From: Echinarachnius parma
Lineage: Eukaryota > Echinodermata > Echinoidea > Clypeasteroida > Echinarachniidae
Assembly (NCBI GenBank): GCA_037951105.1
Contig: JBAMJV010002957.1
Span: forward strand, 1 to 64,000
Length of the DNA stretch: 64,000 bases
Reading direction: 5' to 3'
Below the pieces are notes generated by a model. The model did not search any database, was not told the DNA's origin, and saw only the letters and a program-made list of their open reading frames with translations. The position numbers and the translations under genes were made by a program. This document shows positions 44,280-55,871 of the stretch, piece after piece. Position 1 is the stretch's first letter. Every line of letters starts with the position of its first letter.

Positions 44280-45019
44280 TTACCCGTGAAGGAACGAAAA
44301 AGTCAACACAACGAATTGCATTCGAAATTGCTACATGTTATTGTATTGGCAAACAGAAGGAGAACAAGAAATAAGTAAATTGAAGCAAGTTATAAGAAGT
44401 CGACTAGTAGGAAGATGGAAAATGGAGCATGAAGGCTGTGAGGAGGAGAATGTGAGGGAGAAGAAGGAAGCGAAGAAGAAGAAGAAGAAGAAGACGAAGG
44501 AAAACACATGCTAACACATATCACATGCTAAGAAATATACAAGAATCAAGAGCAATGAAGCAGTACATAAAGAGAGTGAAGTTATAATATATTTTATATT
44601 ATACATATTAGCATGCTTTCTTGGAATCATTATCGTTACTTAATGGTATATGGTATGTTTTCAATTGCACTAAGAAAAAAACAAATATGGAATAGGAAAG
44701 CACTGACCTATAATTAAAACACTATTATGATAGTTCCTTTCATTAAACCATGTTGACTTTACTTGTTTTCATCGGCCATGTACAAGTGCATTATAGAAAC
44801 AAAATGCCACCCTGCACGTTTTGGCAAACATGTTTTGACATTGATCGAATTCGAAATATGATAAAGTATAATTTCAAAATTTCGTTAATTCAACATAATT
44901 AAGGCTGGGCTAAAGTGCATCACATATTCACATTCCTCGCACACATATAATATAAGATATAAGCAATATATCAAAACAGATATACAAATTTGCTATACCA
45001 GTTGCATAATATGTATAAG
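44280..45019. other. Non-coding DNA with a purine tract
   Basis: A GAA/GAAG-rich purine tract (44440-44500) is the only feature noted. No gene supported. Confidence 0.4.
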
Positions 45020-46620
45020 GAAAACCTCGTAACATTCCACGTGTAAAGGGATCACAGGATGGCGCAGGTGATCGGCCTAAATCTTCCCTATTCAATTACT
45101 CGTCAGTTTACCCGTCTCCCTATATCACCATGGCAACGCTATTTAGCTCTCTAGCTCAACAAGAAGGTTATTTATACATGTTTTATATAGTTCATTAGAG
45201 ATATTTTGTATATGTTTGGTCTGTCAATGATTCTATGGTTTCCCTGTGTTTTTTTCTTCTCGAAATTATGAATAACTATGACATACTAACTTGACTATAA
45301 AGTGACGTAAAACTTAAAATAGTGTATACTCTATACATAATTACTCTTTGACTGTACTGAAAACGCCATTTAGATGTTTGCCTCTGCAATAAATTATTGT
45401 TTGTTTCAGATCATTCGTTTGAGATTGTATGTTTGTTCAGTCTGTCATAAGAGGCAAATTGACAATGTTGCTATATTTTTTTTAGCATACGCTTCTGCAC
45501 TTATTGAACAATCAAATACAAAATATTCAAATAACAATAATAGTATACAACATAATTGATTTACATAAAATGTGACAATTGAAATACACAAAGAAAATAC
45601 ATATATATAATTGAAAACTTGAAAGTATTGGTGTAAATCAAAGAATCAGGATAAATGCAGAGACAAAGTATCATAAGCATGAATGCTTGAGTAAGCAGCA
45701 AGGAGTGGGGGGGGGGGGGGGGGGGCGTACATGGCGCTGTTATAGGAGTATGTAGGAGAATAGAGTGACTATAGAGAATATTTTGTTTTACTATCTTACG
45801 ATTTTGTTCATTGAGATGGTTATCAATCATATTAGGCGCTATACAAATCGAGTATATTATTATTATTATCATTACTATTATTATTATTATTGTATTTCAG
45901 CAGCTCCAATCGCGTTTATCTCGATTTTGAAAATGACGTTGCTCGAATTCGAAATATGAATAAGTTAATTCGACCTAAATAATTTTAGACAAAAGCGCGA
46001 TTAAATATTAATGATGTCCAATTTGTGCACATGATTAAGAATTATTTATATAAGAACAGCTAAAACAAAAAATAAAATTACAATTTGTATAAGTATGTAT
46101 AAGGAGCACTGCGTGGCATTTCACGTGTGTAGGGATTATAGGCGCAGGCGCAGGTGATCAGCCTAAATCTTCCCTATTCAATTACTCGTCAGTTTTACCC
46201 GTCTTAGTTTTAGAATAATCAGTTGTGTATATGTTATGTTAAGTTTTATGTCACTTTAGAATTTCCTGATTTATCATAATGCCGAGTAAAAATAAAAAAG
46301 AAGACATAGAATCATTGACAGACTTAACATAAAGAAAATATATAAAGTATACAAAACATGTATAAATAACCTTCATATTGAGCTAGACAGCTAAATGGCT
46401 TTACCATGGTGATATATGTGACCGGGCGTTAAGAAGATTATTTATGTATAATTATATTCCACACGATATTTTATATTTTGTTCAGTCTGTCATAAGCTGA
46501 TAAGAGACACATATAAGATGTTGTTTCTGTAAATGATTGTATGGCTTCCCTCTGACTTTTTTCGCGAACTTATGATGAATGATGATATATTAAAGTGACA
46601 TACAACTTAAAGGGGTCCAG
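45020..46620. repeat. Local duplication: direct, inverted, direct
   Basis: A segment at 45024-45118 (GATCGGCCTAAATCTTCCCT, CAATTACTCGTCAGTTTACC) is repeated in the same orientation at 46098-46205. The next part, 45119-45310 (ATATCACCATGGCAACGC to AAAGTGACGTAAAACTT), reappears inverted at 46240-46430 (ending TTACCATGGTGATATATG). A third, direct, partial copy follows at 46431-46612 (GTCTGTCATAAGCTGATAAG to AAAGTGACATACAACTTAA). Confidence 0.75.
45705..45895. repeat. Poly(G) tract, then SINE-like body with (ATT)n tail
   Basis: A G-run of about 19 bases at 45707-45725 is followed by TATCAATCATATTAGGCGCT at about 45820-45839 (the core shared with 28505-28695) and an (ATT)n tract at 45855-45892. 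Confidence 0.6.
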
Positions 46621-47237
46621 TAACATTTTGAAAACCAACACAACTTACATAGAACTGTATGACGCATTGCAGGTGACAGAATGACTCCACGCTATAAGTG
46701 GCCATTGTTATTAGTATTAACATGACAATCGATCTCAGTTTATTATTACAGACTATACATTGAACCGACACTCGATCCACCAGTATACCCTCTTTACTCG
46801 AAAATATAATTAGTATTTAGGTTTATATCCAATTTCTGACCACTAGATAAGATTCACTATACAAAGAAGAAGATAATTGAGTTTGATTAAACAGTGTATT
46901 CACCTTCTTCAGCATGAAACAACCCGAAAGGGCAGCCTTCTATAGCTTAATATACGGTGTAGAAATACGGATGTAGACATCGATTCAACAATACCATGTT
47001 TTGGCAAGTCATTAAACTTTAAGTAACATCTAATTCGAAGTTAATTTAAAATGTAAATCTTGAATGAGATGTGACCAGTATTAAATCCAAATACAATGAA
47101 GTATATAGAGGGAAAGTGAACACAGCATGTTTCTATTGATTGTTCAACCTTAGAGCCACTTTATCGATTACATTGAATCATGTTATAGCATTTCAGTTTA
47201 GTTGAATCTAACGCGAAGTAGATTTTAATTTAAATCT
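46621..47237. other. Family B terminus and unannotated DNA
   Basis: 46607-46650 is the left terminus of another family B element (TTAAAGGGGTCCAGTAAC, then AAAACCAACACAACTTA). The remainder shows no recognisable feature. Confidence 0.45.
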
Positions 47238-47626
47238 TTAAAGGGATCTAGTAACTTTGTAGACATGTGCAAAAAGTGATGAATGGTTGATGCAATGTAT
47301 ATTGTTGTTATCTCATATGTCCACAGGGTATTGTGTGAAAATTTCAAGTAAAATGGACATTGCATGGCCAAGTAATGAGCGAAAATGCAAAGTGATATTC
47401 ACTAACTCACTGCACTCACTTTGTACACGATAAGAAAAACTCCACCGGAGTTTTTCTTATCTGAATACTTCGATCGTACATATCTTTGTAACGAAAGGGA
47501 AATTTGAAAAACCGAAACCTGTCCCATGATTTTATTGTTAATACGAATACAACAAGGTATATGAGGGAACCGCTAGAATTACAATTTTATTTTGAGGATT
47601 TGGACAATGTTACTTAGTCCCTTTAA
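47238..47626. mobile_element. TTAA MITE family B, complete young copy
   Basis: TTAA at 47238-47241 and 47623-47626; ends TTAAAGGGATCTAGTAAC and GTTACTTAGTCCCTTTAA. It differs from 36413-36810 at very few positions over its whole length, including the central hairpin GATAAGAAAAACTC…GAGTTTTTCTTATC. Confidence 0.9.
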
Positions 47627-47837
47627 TGAGAGACGACAATCACGCACATTTGACAGATAATACAATGGGCTGAAAGTGCATGCAACATATTCCATAGTGA
47701 TTTTCCATTACAGTCACTATCGATTAGATATAATAGTATGGCATTTCATTAGTCGAATACTATTTGTATTGTAAATTTGTGTTAATCGGCATGTTTGGTA
47801 AGATAGCGAGCGTTGAGATCGACACTCAAAATATATT

Positions 47838-47885
47838 AATACTAGCTGTACCCGCGGAAATCCGCGGGTTTTTGTAAGAGAAAGA
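47838..47885. repeat. Dispersed-repeat terminus with CCCGCGG…CCGCGGG hairpin
   Basis: ACTAGCTGTACCCGCGGAAA followed by TCCGCGGGTTTTTGT has a strong stem. AGCTGTACCCGCG-type ends are common to dispersed repeats in many invertebrate genomes. The family is not assigned. Confidence 0.45.
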
Positions 47886-48069
47886 CGATGATGACATAAC
47901 GACACTTTAAAACTTTACTAAATATCCCACAGTCATCATTTAAATAGTAAGACAATATAGACTCGGGCGATTCAATCCCACCCCACAACCCGTCGGGGCC
48001 CCGTCCAACGATACATTTTGTTCATATTCTTGAAAGGAATAGTAGCCGTGTATATACATGAATTTGCAT

Positions 48070-48400
48070 ACTACATGAGCAGATACTTCCCCCATCCATT
48101 CTACCCCCCACCCCCGATAATTTGTTCCGCTTGTATCAAATTAGATACAGTACACTATGTTCGTGTTCTTGCTAGCTTCGCCGCTGCCCCCCCCCCCCCC
48201 CCCCCCCGTGTCTCCAATTGCCTGCATGACACATAATCCGTTGTGTCCCCTAAACAATTCATATCCAAACTAAGTTCTCCCGCGTATACATTTTTTTTCA
48301 TTTTCTTGTGAAACTCGATGATATATTCCTTTGAAGGGAATAATAAATGAGCAGATACCTCCCCCGTCCATTCTACCCCCACCCCCACCCCTCGGCGTCT
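48070..48400. repeat. ~274-bp direct repeat with poly(C)
   Basis: ATGAGCAGATACTTCCCCCA and TCCATTCTACCCCCCACCC at about 48074-48115 recur as ATGAGCAGATACCTCCCCCG and TCCATTCTACCCCCACCCC at 48348-48388, with a C-run of about 20 at 48187-48207 between them. Confidence 0.65.
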
Positions 48401-50785
48401 CTTCTGGTACTGCATGGTAGCTTCGTGGTTGACTTAATACATCTTATCACAAGCTGGCGCAATTAGAGTTTGTGTACGGTAGGGCGAATGAGATAGTGAC
48501 CAGAGACGATGGTCAGCAGGTCAGTAAGCTATGCAAATAAACTACGGTTCGGTGGGGTAATTAGATGACTGCGCGACGTGTATGCACGGCTGTACAGCCA
48601 TTGCGTGTTGTATAACCACAGCTAAATTGAAGTTGTCGCATTTTGTCGTCGATGCACTTACAAACACGATGCCAATCGGCAATAGCGATCATTACAGTAC
48701 CATCCGCGTAATATAAATATTGATATTTATCAAAACCCGGGTAGTTTCGCAACGTGTTATATCTAAAACGGTTTCTCGATATATTATTTGTTTTATCTAC
48801 TCCAATTTATATTCTTACAAATACTTTTACGTCGATAAATCGTTAGTCAATGCTCGGCATCTTAAGTAGGCAATGCCGCATTGCTGACTTTCGCTTTTCT
48901 TCGATCTGGAGGACGACCACGGGGTGGGAGTGACTCGGGAATACCTTATTGTCCTCCGCAAAACGTATATCCTTCGATCCCGACGGTCGGGGAGTCGCCG
49001 AATTATTGGGGTGAGGATATCTCGAGTGGGACACATTTGGGGGATTGAAGCTTACCGTATTAATATAATAGACAATATCACAGTCATGTAAAGTATGAAT
49101 TGGCCTATAAAAGTAGAGTGAACATGTGTCAATGTTAATAAAATATAATGGTATTCTTCATGAATTATATTGTCAATCGTGCAAAGTATAAAAAGGGCAT
49201 AATTATAGGGTGAAAAGTGCATTGCCTATTTGAAACATAACACGACAGCCAATCCCAGGGCAGGACTTATAATGTATAAGGAGTAAAATAAATCGATTGA
49301 ACAATAACTCTACCCAACACCGCTGTTGACGCTAATCGATATTCATTAACAGGCTATTGATAAATGTGACATGTGAGGCGGGCGCGTATGTGACAACAAT
49401 CGATAGCAGTATACAGCTTCAGAGGGTTGGGCGAGGGGCAGAGCTGGAAATAACTGAATTAGGGAGGGGGAGAGGTGGTGCAAGTAAGGACCTTAAAGTG
49501 GCTGCATCGTGGACCTTAGAGAGCGTTTTTATGGGAACGCGCACAACTTCATTACCAGTAACCTGCATAATGGGAGGTGAGGAAATGGTTTAAAGGGGTT
49601 GTGTAGTAAACTTAAGAGGGCGTTTCAGACCTGGAAACGCACACAGAGCGGTATCAAGCCTCCATTCAGAACCAGACGGAATCGTTCACATGCGTTTTTT
49701 TTATTACTTTGAGTAATAGTTGAACTGGCTTTTTTGTTGTTGAAACAATCCAGGTGCATTCAAATCTTATTTAGAAACTTTCTGTACCTTATTCATTAAA
49801 CTATATGTCAAAAGCTCGCAAAATACAAGGCTAATATATTGCGCCTCCGCGTAGTTTTTTTTATTTTTTTTTAAGCGCGCGCGTACTCGGTAACTTTAAC
49901 GTTTTCCGTTGGTGGACAACATGTGCCATATGTATGTCAAACATGCGTTATATTTCAGTTCGGGCAACATCCCCTTGATCCACCCTGTTTTCTTCGCCAC
50001 TGGGTTGGACATAACATAATTGTAAACACAATGTAAGCATACAACAACCTCACTCGCATTCAAATTTTAAAAATACCAGGCCGTCCTTTCAACAGCAGCT
50101 CATGAGCCGTTAATCAATCGCCTTCTTTCACAGAGCTGTGAAAGTTTCATATATAATTAACGAAGCCGTATACATTCGCAGAGCTTGTACCTGTGTATTG
50201 CGGAAGCTTCTTATTGCGCTTATTGGGGACATGGAGGTTAACCTTTAGTCTGCATGAACATTGTGTAGAAACGCTTTATACTTTTATGAATTTTTTTACC
50301 CGGGCAAAGAGGGTTATATGGTTAAGGAACAATATGAAGGAACATGGTACAATAGAGGATAGGAATGCAGCTGGGACGTTTATTAATGATGTCGGTTCAA
50401 TAAAATGAACATAGAAACACAATCAATTGTGGTTACCCTTTTTGTGCTGTGGCAACGTAACACTTTGTTCGTTCACTCCATTTATTGTAACTGTAAATAT
50501 AGTTATAATACATGGTTGGTAAGATTATGAAAGGATCGGTATCGCACACTGTTATATAAAGATTGATCTTTTTTGTAGGCAAATTAATTACATTTCTTTT
50601 CATTTAATAATTAAGTACACTTCATACTAATAATTTTATAGTAATGATAAGTCAACATAACAAAATCTACGACCTTTACAACAAGAAGAAGATTGTCAAA
50701 TCCAAAAGACTGATAGAGTGTTATTAAATGTCACACGAATATGGACCCCTGCAGTTTAATTATGCAGATGAACCTAAATTCTTAA
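48401..50785. other. Intergenic DNA, no supported gene
   Basis: A GC-richer patch at 49360-49590 has a 78-codon plus-strand open frame after an AG, but no recognisable motif and no clear donor. Short open frames at 48827-49036 and 50193-50408 are likewise unrecognised. Confidence 0.35.
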
Positions 50786-51012
50786 GCCCTTGCCACATAT
50801 CACCGGAAAGCGTTAACTGGACGCCCGATGGAGAGCAACATTTTAATTCCGTTCGTCTCCATTCGTATGCGTTTCTTGACCGATTCTCGTTCGGCGAATG
50901 CGTTCCTTTTGTTTGCACATGCAACATTGGATACAACTTTCACCACCGGATAGTTTGATTTCGGAAATCTGAAATCCGTCGGGCATCCGTTAACGCTATC
51001 CGGTGATATATA
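50786..51012. mobile_element. MITE related to 24785-25032, copy 2
   Basis: The left arm CCACATATCACCGGAAAGCG and TTAAC pairs with GTTAACGCTATCCGGTGATA at the right. Interior GACGCCCGATGG pairs with CCGTCGGGCATCC. Confidence 0.75.
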
Positions 51013-51830
51013 AAAACACCCTATACCTATTATAGCTATTAAACGTTTACTGTATTGATTACCCTAGTCGTAAACTGGTTGAGCATGATTAGGGGACATC
51101 TTGCGTAAAATGTAATGACCCGAGTCTTTTCTGATGAATGTTCGATTCTTGCTAATTGCGGTCAGCATGGTAAGACGTGACTCGTTAAAGCTCGACCCCA
51201 GATATTGATGTTTAATAGGAAAAGTGTGAATAAAAATAATCCTGGGCGAACAGTTGAGGAGAAACGGTAGTTGCACACCATATTTTATTTCTTCATTTGT
51301 TTGAAAAGTTACTTTTCACCTTCTTCTTCTTCTTCTTAGTCTTTTGTTATCATGATTTCTTGATTTTAATAACCTTGATAACAATGTTTATTATTGTATA
51401 ATCAACTATACAAACATTATTTGTTTTACCATGTACTATTTTCTTTATGGTAAACCTTTGACTTTAATTTATAATTTGTAAGTAAAGTTCTCCCTTGAAA
51501 AGTCAAAGGTATTCTTCTTATTATTATTATCAATCCTTTTCTTCTTCCCGTTTTCTTTCCCGTATTATCTTCATTTATTCCATCATATTAATATAAACTT
51601 AGTCTTGCCAGTTTTACCAGCATGTAATTCTTGGCATCGATATGTTTATTTCCTCTATTTCTTATTCTTCCAAGAATGAAGCGCCGCTCCGTGACGACAT
51701 TCTGATAAAACCCTTTTTTTCCCAACTCAATCGATCATCATCAAAGGATTCCTATCAAAATAATTACACTTAATCGTCGATTACCCACCCTTTTATTATA
51801 CGATATTTTGTTGATATGTGATCGTTTTTC
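51013..51830. other. Unannotated intergenic DNA
   Basis: Contains a (TTC)n run near 51322-51337. No gene or element recognised. Confidence 0.4.
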
Positions 51831-51832
51831 TC

Positions 51833-51930
51833 AACAAACAATGGTATGTGCTGGCATTCAAGACACACAATGGTATGTGGACCTATTCATAACATACAAT
51901 GGAATGTGACTGCACTCAATACATACTTAT
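51833..51930. repeat. Three-copy tandem repeat
   Basis: AACAAACAATGGTATGTGCT, GACACACAATGGTATGTGGA and AACATACAATGGAATGTGAC recur about 45-48 bp apart, each followed by a GCATTCAA/CTATTCAT/GCACTCAA block. Confidence 0.7.
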
Positions 51931-52302
51931 ATGCGGCCACGCGAAACATTATCGATCAAATTAAGTGACCTTTACAGAATGATCGATCTGTATGTGTTAT
52001 ATGTTATTTTGCAAGGTCAGGCATGTGCTGGAGAACAGCCAAGCGATGTTATGTAGGCCCTGGTATAAACACAGCGGTCAGTAAAACATAGTTAAATAAT
52101 CAGTAGACTTCAAGTATAGTAAATCAATATATGTGTCAGTAATGTACCTGGTAATCAAGACAGAGCCATCATTTACCTTCAGTTATCATTTGTATCTAAA
52201 TTATCGCAATCATATCACCAATCTGCAAAACGTCTTGTCAACCCCCAAAAGCTGCGGCCAACAACAACCATGCGGCGACCTAAACATACCATCTAATCCT
52301 AT

Positions 52303-53031
52303 GTTTACACTATGTCCCCGGCGGCCACGGCAGCCCCGTTTCAGGCCACCGTGGACAAAACGGGATGGACGTGAGACAACGCGGGGGGACGGAATGGGCA
52401 AACGTGACTGCCGTGTATGCCTGGCCAGATTTTTAAACTGTCAACAAATTTGCCACGGCAACCTAGCAGGCCGGAGTAAAACGGGGTGAACGCAACAAAA
52501 CGTGACAGGCCGTAACAAAACTTGGAGGCTGTCCGTAGGACGACGCGACGGGAAGACATCCCCCGACATCTCACGGTTCTTTCCCGTCCTACTACGGACA
52601 GCCTCCAAGTTTTCTTACGGCCTATTACGTACTGTCACGTCTTTGTTGCGTTCACCCCGTTCTACTTTGGCCTGATAGGCTTCTAATCCGCACCGTGACT
52701 GCCGTGGCAAATTTTTTGACAGTTTAAAAATCTGGCCCGGCATCCACGGCAATCGCGGCAATTGTCTCATGTCCATCCCGTTTTGTCCACGGTGGCCTAA
52801 AACGGGGCTGCCGTGGCGCCAGGAATATGGTGTAAACGCACCATCAGTGGGGGGATGGGGCTCTTCCCCCCACGGCCCGTCACGGATACCGTGGTAGACC
52901 GTGATAGACCGTGAGGAAACTTGGCAAGACCTAACACAACTTGAATACAGAGGAAAAATTTGTCAAAATTTCACGGCGCGCTACGTTTTGGGCAAACGGG
53001 GCTGCCGTGGCCGCCGGGGACATAGTGTAAA
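52303..53031. mobile_element. Large GC-rich fold-back element
   Basis: The left arm GTTTACACTATGTCCCCGG followed by CGGCCACGGCAGCCCCGTTT is matched in reverse complement near 52797-52837 and again, better, at 52988-53031. The arms continue inward: ATTTTTAAACTGTCAACAAA pairs with TTTTTGACAGTTTAAAAATC; the central stem is GGAGGCTGTCCGTAGGACG with CGTCCTACTACGGACAGCCTCC. Strikingly GC-rich against its surroundings. The plus- and minus-strand open frames inside are repeat translation. It directly abuts the fold-back element at 53041. Confidence 0.82.
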
Positions 53032-53040
53032 CCTAGCATT

Positions 53041-53405
53041 AAGTGGTCATATTGGACACGACTCCCCACGACTAGACCCACGAATGCAGTCCGCATTGGT
53101 AGTAAATCTATGGCAAGCCGTTTTAACATTTATTCCTATTTCTTGATATCAATAATTGCAATATTGATATCAGTTTATTTCTTTTACCAATACAGAAAAG
53201 TATTTTTTGATATCAAGAATGCATTTCTTGATATCAAGAATGCATTTCTTGATATCAAGAATTCGATTTCTTGATATCAAGAATTAAATTCTTGATATCA
53301 AGAAATAGGAATAAATGTTAAAAACGGCTTGCCATAGATTTGTACCAATGCGTACTGCATTCGTGGGTCTAGTCGTGGGGAGTCGTGTCCAATGTGACCA
53401 CTCCT
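53041..53405. mobile_element. Fold-back MITE, copy 2 (complete)
   Basis: Complete version of the element at 1-350, in the opposite orientation. The inverted arms exceed 100 bp: AGTGGTCATATTGGACACGA at the left and TCGTGTCCAATGTGACCACT at the right, continuing through CTAGACCCACGAATGCAG and GGCAAGCCGTTTTAACATTT. The middle is a row of TTCTTGATATCAAGAA-type palindromes. Confidence 0.88.
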
Positions 53406-53623
53406 TTAGAACAGCGTACGCGACACGACCCTCTTCTCATCTAAATCAAATATTGTAAGCGCACATCGTTGTTTTGTGTTCATTACAATAACTGCAACCT
53501 TGTCGATTGTGTGAACTGTCAAGATATAAAACACAATTCTTACTGTAAACCGTCATAGTCCACCCCCGTAAAGACATGACACAGATACATTATCATTACG
53601 ATTCATTCCTCATGTCCCCTCTT

Positions 53624-53965
53624 TCAATAGGGATTTAGTAATACTTCTTGACACGTGCAAAAAGTGATGTGGTTGATGAAATGTGTATTGTTGTGCTCTG
53701 ATATGTCCACTGAGTCATGTGTGAACATTCGTCATATGACTGAGTAAAGATCGAAAATGCAGAGTGGTATTTGTACACAGATACAAGTCTCCACTAGATA
53801 CTTTCAAATTCGAATACTTCTACATAATCTTGTTTAACACAAGGCGGTTTTGGGAAACAGAAACCTGACAGTTATATTCGTCTATTGGTAATGCAAATAA
53901 AACGAGGTATGTGAGAACCGCTAGAAAGTTTTTTTGATTTTGACAATGGTATTAGATCCCTTCAA
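53624..53965. mobile_element. TTAA MITE family B, diverged copy
   Basis: Contains GTGCAAAAAGTGATGTGGTT, CTGATATGTCCACTGAGTCA and ends AGATCCCTTCAA; both terminal TTAA sites have become TCAA. Confidence 0.7.
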
Positions 53966-54029
53966 AAACTACACGAAGGACATCACATATTTTTTTGTTG
54001 GAAGATAGAAACGTTCACCTAATTCTTTG

Positions 54030-55190
54030 ACCCGTTGAGGAGGAAAATTACCGATCGATCAGCCATTGTCTCCTAATCGATTCCATGTGCCGAACCTTCC
54101 CCACAATTCTCTGGAGATTGTCATTAAGCTGAAACCGATACCCCCTCATTAATCATTGTGATGTCTCTACAACTACAATTCTATGGTCTGCGGTTGACTT
54201 ATCTGCACAGTTTCTGGGATATTTCACCTTCGAAGGAAGCTACGCGAAATAATTGACTGTGTTGAGTGAGGATGTTTCATTTGGGTTGAAATGTCCTGTT
54301 CATTAACCATTGTGGTACGTTTACTGGTTAAGTATCTGTGGTAAGTTAACTTGGCACGAGTCGAGGATATATTCTACATTTTCAATGAATCCCATCAAAC
54401 CAAGTGAAATAATCAACCCTGTAAAATGATGGTGCTTCATTCGGGTTGGAATTGAAACCTGTTCATAAACCATGATGATTTTTGCATTGGTATACATTTC
54501 GTGGTTGGATAGTTTGGGCTACGTTTTTCCTTGCTGTTAAACGACGAACAAAGCCAATCAAAATCAAGTACTCTATCAAATGATGATGCTTTGTTTTTTG
54601 TTTGTTTTTATTCATACCTGATCATTGGCAATTGTGCTGCAATTTGGCATGAGTAAGCACTAAGCACTAAAACAAGCGCCGAAGTAATGTACTCTGTCGA
54701 ATCAAGATGCCTCATTGGTTTGAAACTGACATCAGCTCATTAGACATTGTTCTGATTCTGTCAGCGTGGGATCTGCGGTTTTGGCAGTTGGCACGAGTCG
54801 AAGTATCTTTCGCCTTTCTTTTAATCGCACCAAACCAATCGGAATAATTTACTCTGTCGATTTAGGATGCTCCGATGAAGATGCTTCCTTTGGAATGAAA
54901 TTGATACCCATTTCAATACCATCACCAGTATTGGATCTGCGGTTGGGTTAGCCGGTGCAAGAACGCCTGCCTTCTATTAATCCTGTTCATCGAACGAAAT
55001 AATCGAAATTGTTTACTCTGTGTCTCTGTCGACTAAAGATGCTACAATGGTTTGAAACTGACACTAGCTCATTATTATTGTGCCGCAGCTGCCATTGCTA
55101 GAAGGTCTCTGCGGTTTGACTACTTAGCGCGTCTTCGATTATTCGGACTAAGCCCAGCGAAATAATTCACTTGAATTTCGCCAGTGGTTC
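54030..55190. repeat. Diverged ~158-bp tandem repeat array
   Basis: A block such as GAAATAATTTACTCTGTCGA, then GATGCTTCATTGGTTTGAAA, then CAGCTCATTA…CATTGT and ATCTGCGGTT, recurs with heavy divergence near 54248, 54409, 54560, 54683, 54842, 55000 and 55160. Spacing is close to 158 bp for most intervals. No conserved reading frame runs through it, so it resembles an old satellite rather than coding repeats. Confidence 0.65.
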
Positions 55191-55598
55191 GGAAACGCGA
55201 CGCACTTTTCCGTGAACATAATGAATGTGTTCGATCTCTGACCCTTTCGCCCTTTGTGCGTATGTTCTGGACGATGATTATAATTGGACGTCAAACTTTA
55301 GCTTCATTACTTGTGTAATTGAGTCGTGTAAATCTGTAGAGGGAAAGTGTGATGATCCTGGAGTCGTTTGCTTGAGCTTCATCTATTTATCACCGTCACA
55401 ATAATGAGCACGTTTACCTACGCGATACGACTTTGTTTGGGACATTGTCTTGGATATCTTCAATCGGGAACATACTTCTTACATGATTTATACGACGGCG
55501 TTCGTTACATTGAGTACTAACAAATAATTATTTATCTTCAAATACGTATTTAAGTCAACCAGACAAACGCAACTAATGGACATGATGGACCAGTTTGC

Positions 55599-55871
55599 CT
55601 ACTGTGTGTAATTATGTACTAATAAGACATCAGCTCGAATAACTACGTAATGGCATGGATGGGAGTGTGATTCATTTAATTTCCTGTACCAGTTCGTCCA
55701 TAGAGCAAGAACATAGGGAAATGTCATCATTATAGACAACAACTGAATTGCAATGAGTAACGCATTGTAAAGTAATACAAACTTCCAAATGACTGACAGA
55801 ACGAAGGAAATGTTAAAGAACCAGAGCAGATTAGAATTATGTTCGAATATCTCTTTCATAGCCGCGTTCAT
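55599..55871 (-). CDS. Possible membrane-protein segment, unrecognised
   Basis: A 90-codon minus-strand open frame with Met start and two hydrophobic stretches, LLWFFNISFVLSVIWKFVLL and LLIAIQLLSIMMTFPYVLAL, separated by a short polar link. No family recognised, no splice partners confirmed, and hydrophobic open frames are frequent by chance in AT-rich DNA. Confidence 0.2.
   Translation of the reverse strand: MNAAMKEIFEHNSNLLWFFNISFVLSVIWKFVLLYNALLIAIQLLSIMMTFPYVLALWTNWYRKLNESHSHPCHYVVIRADVLLVHNYTQ

Noticed and set aside
52133-52574. Arg/Pro-rich open frames on both strands
   Set aside because: They lie inside the GC-rich fold-back arms, which are open on both strands because of composition.
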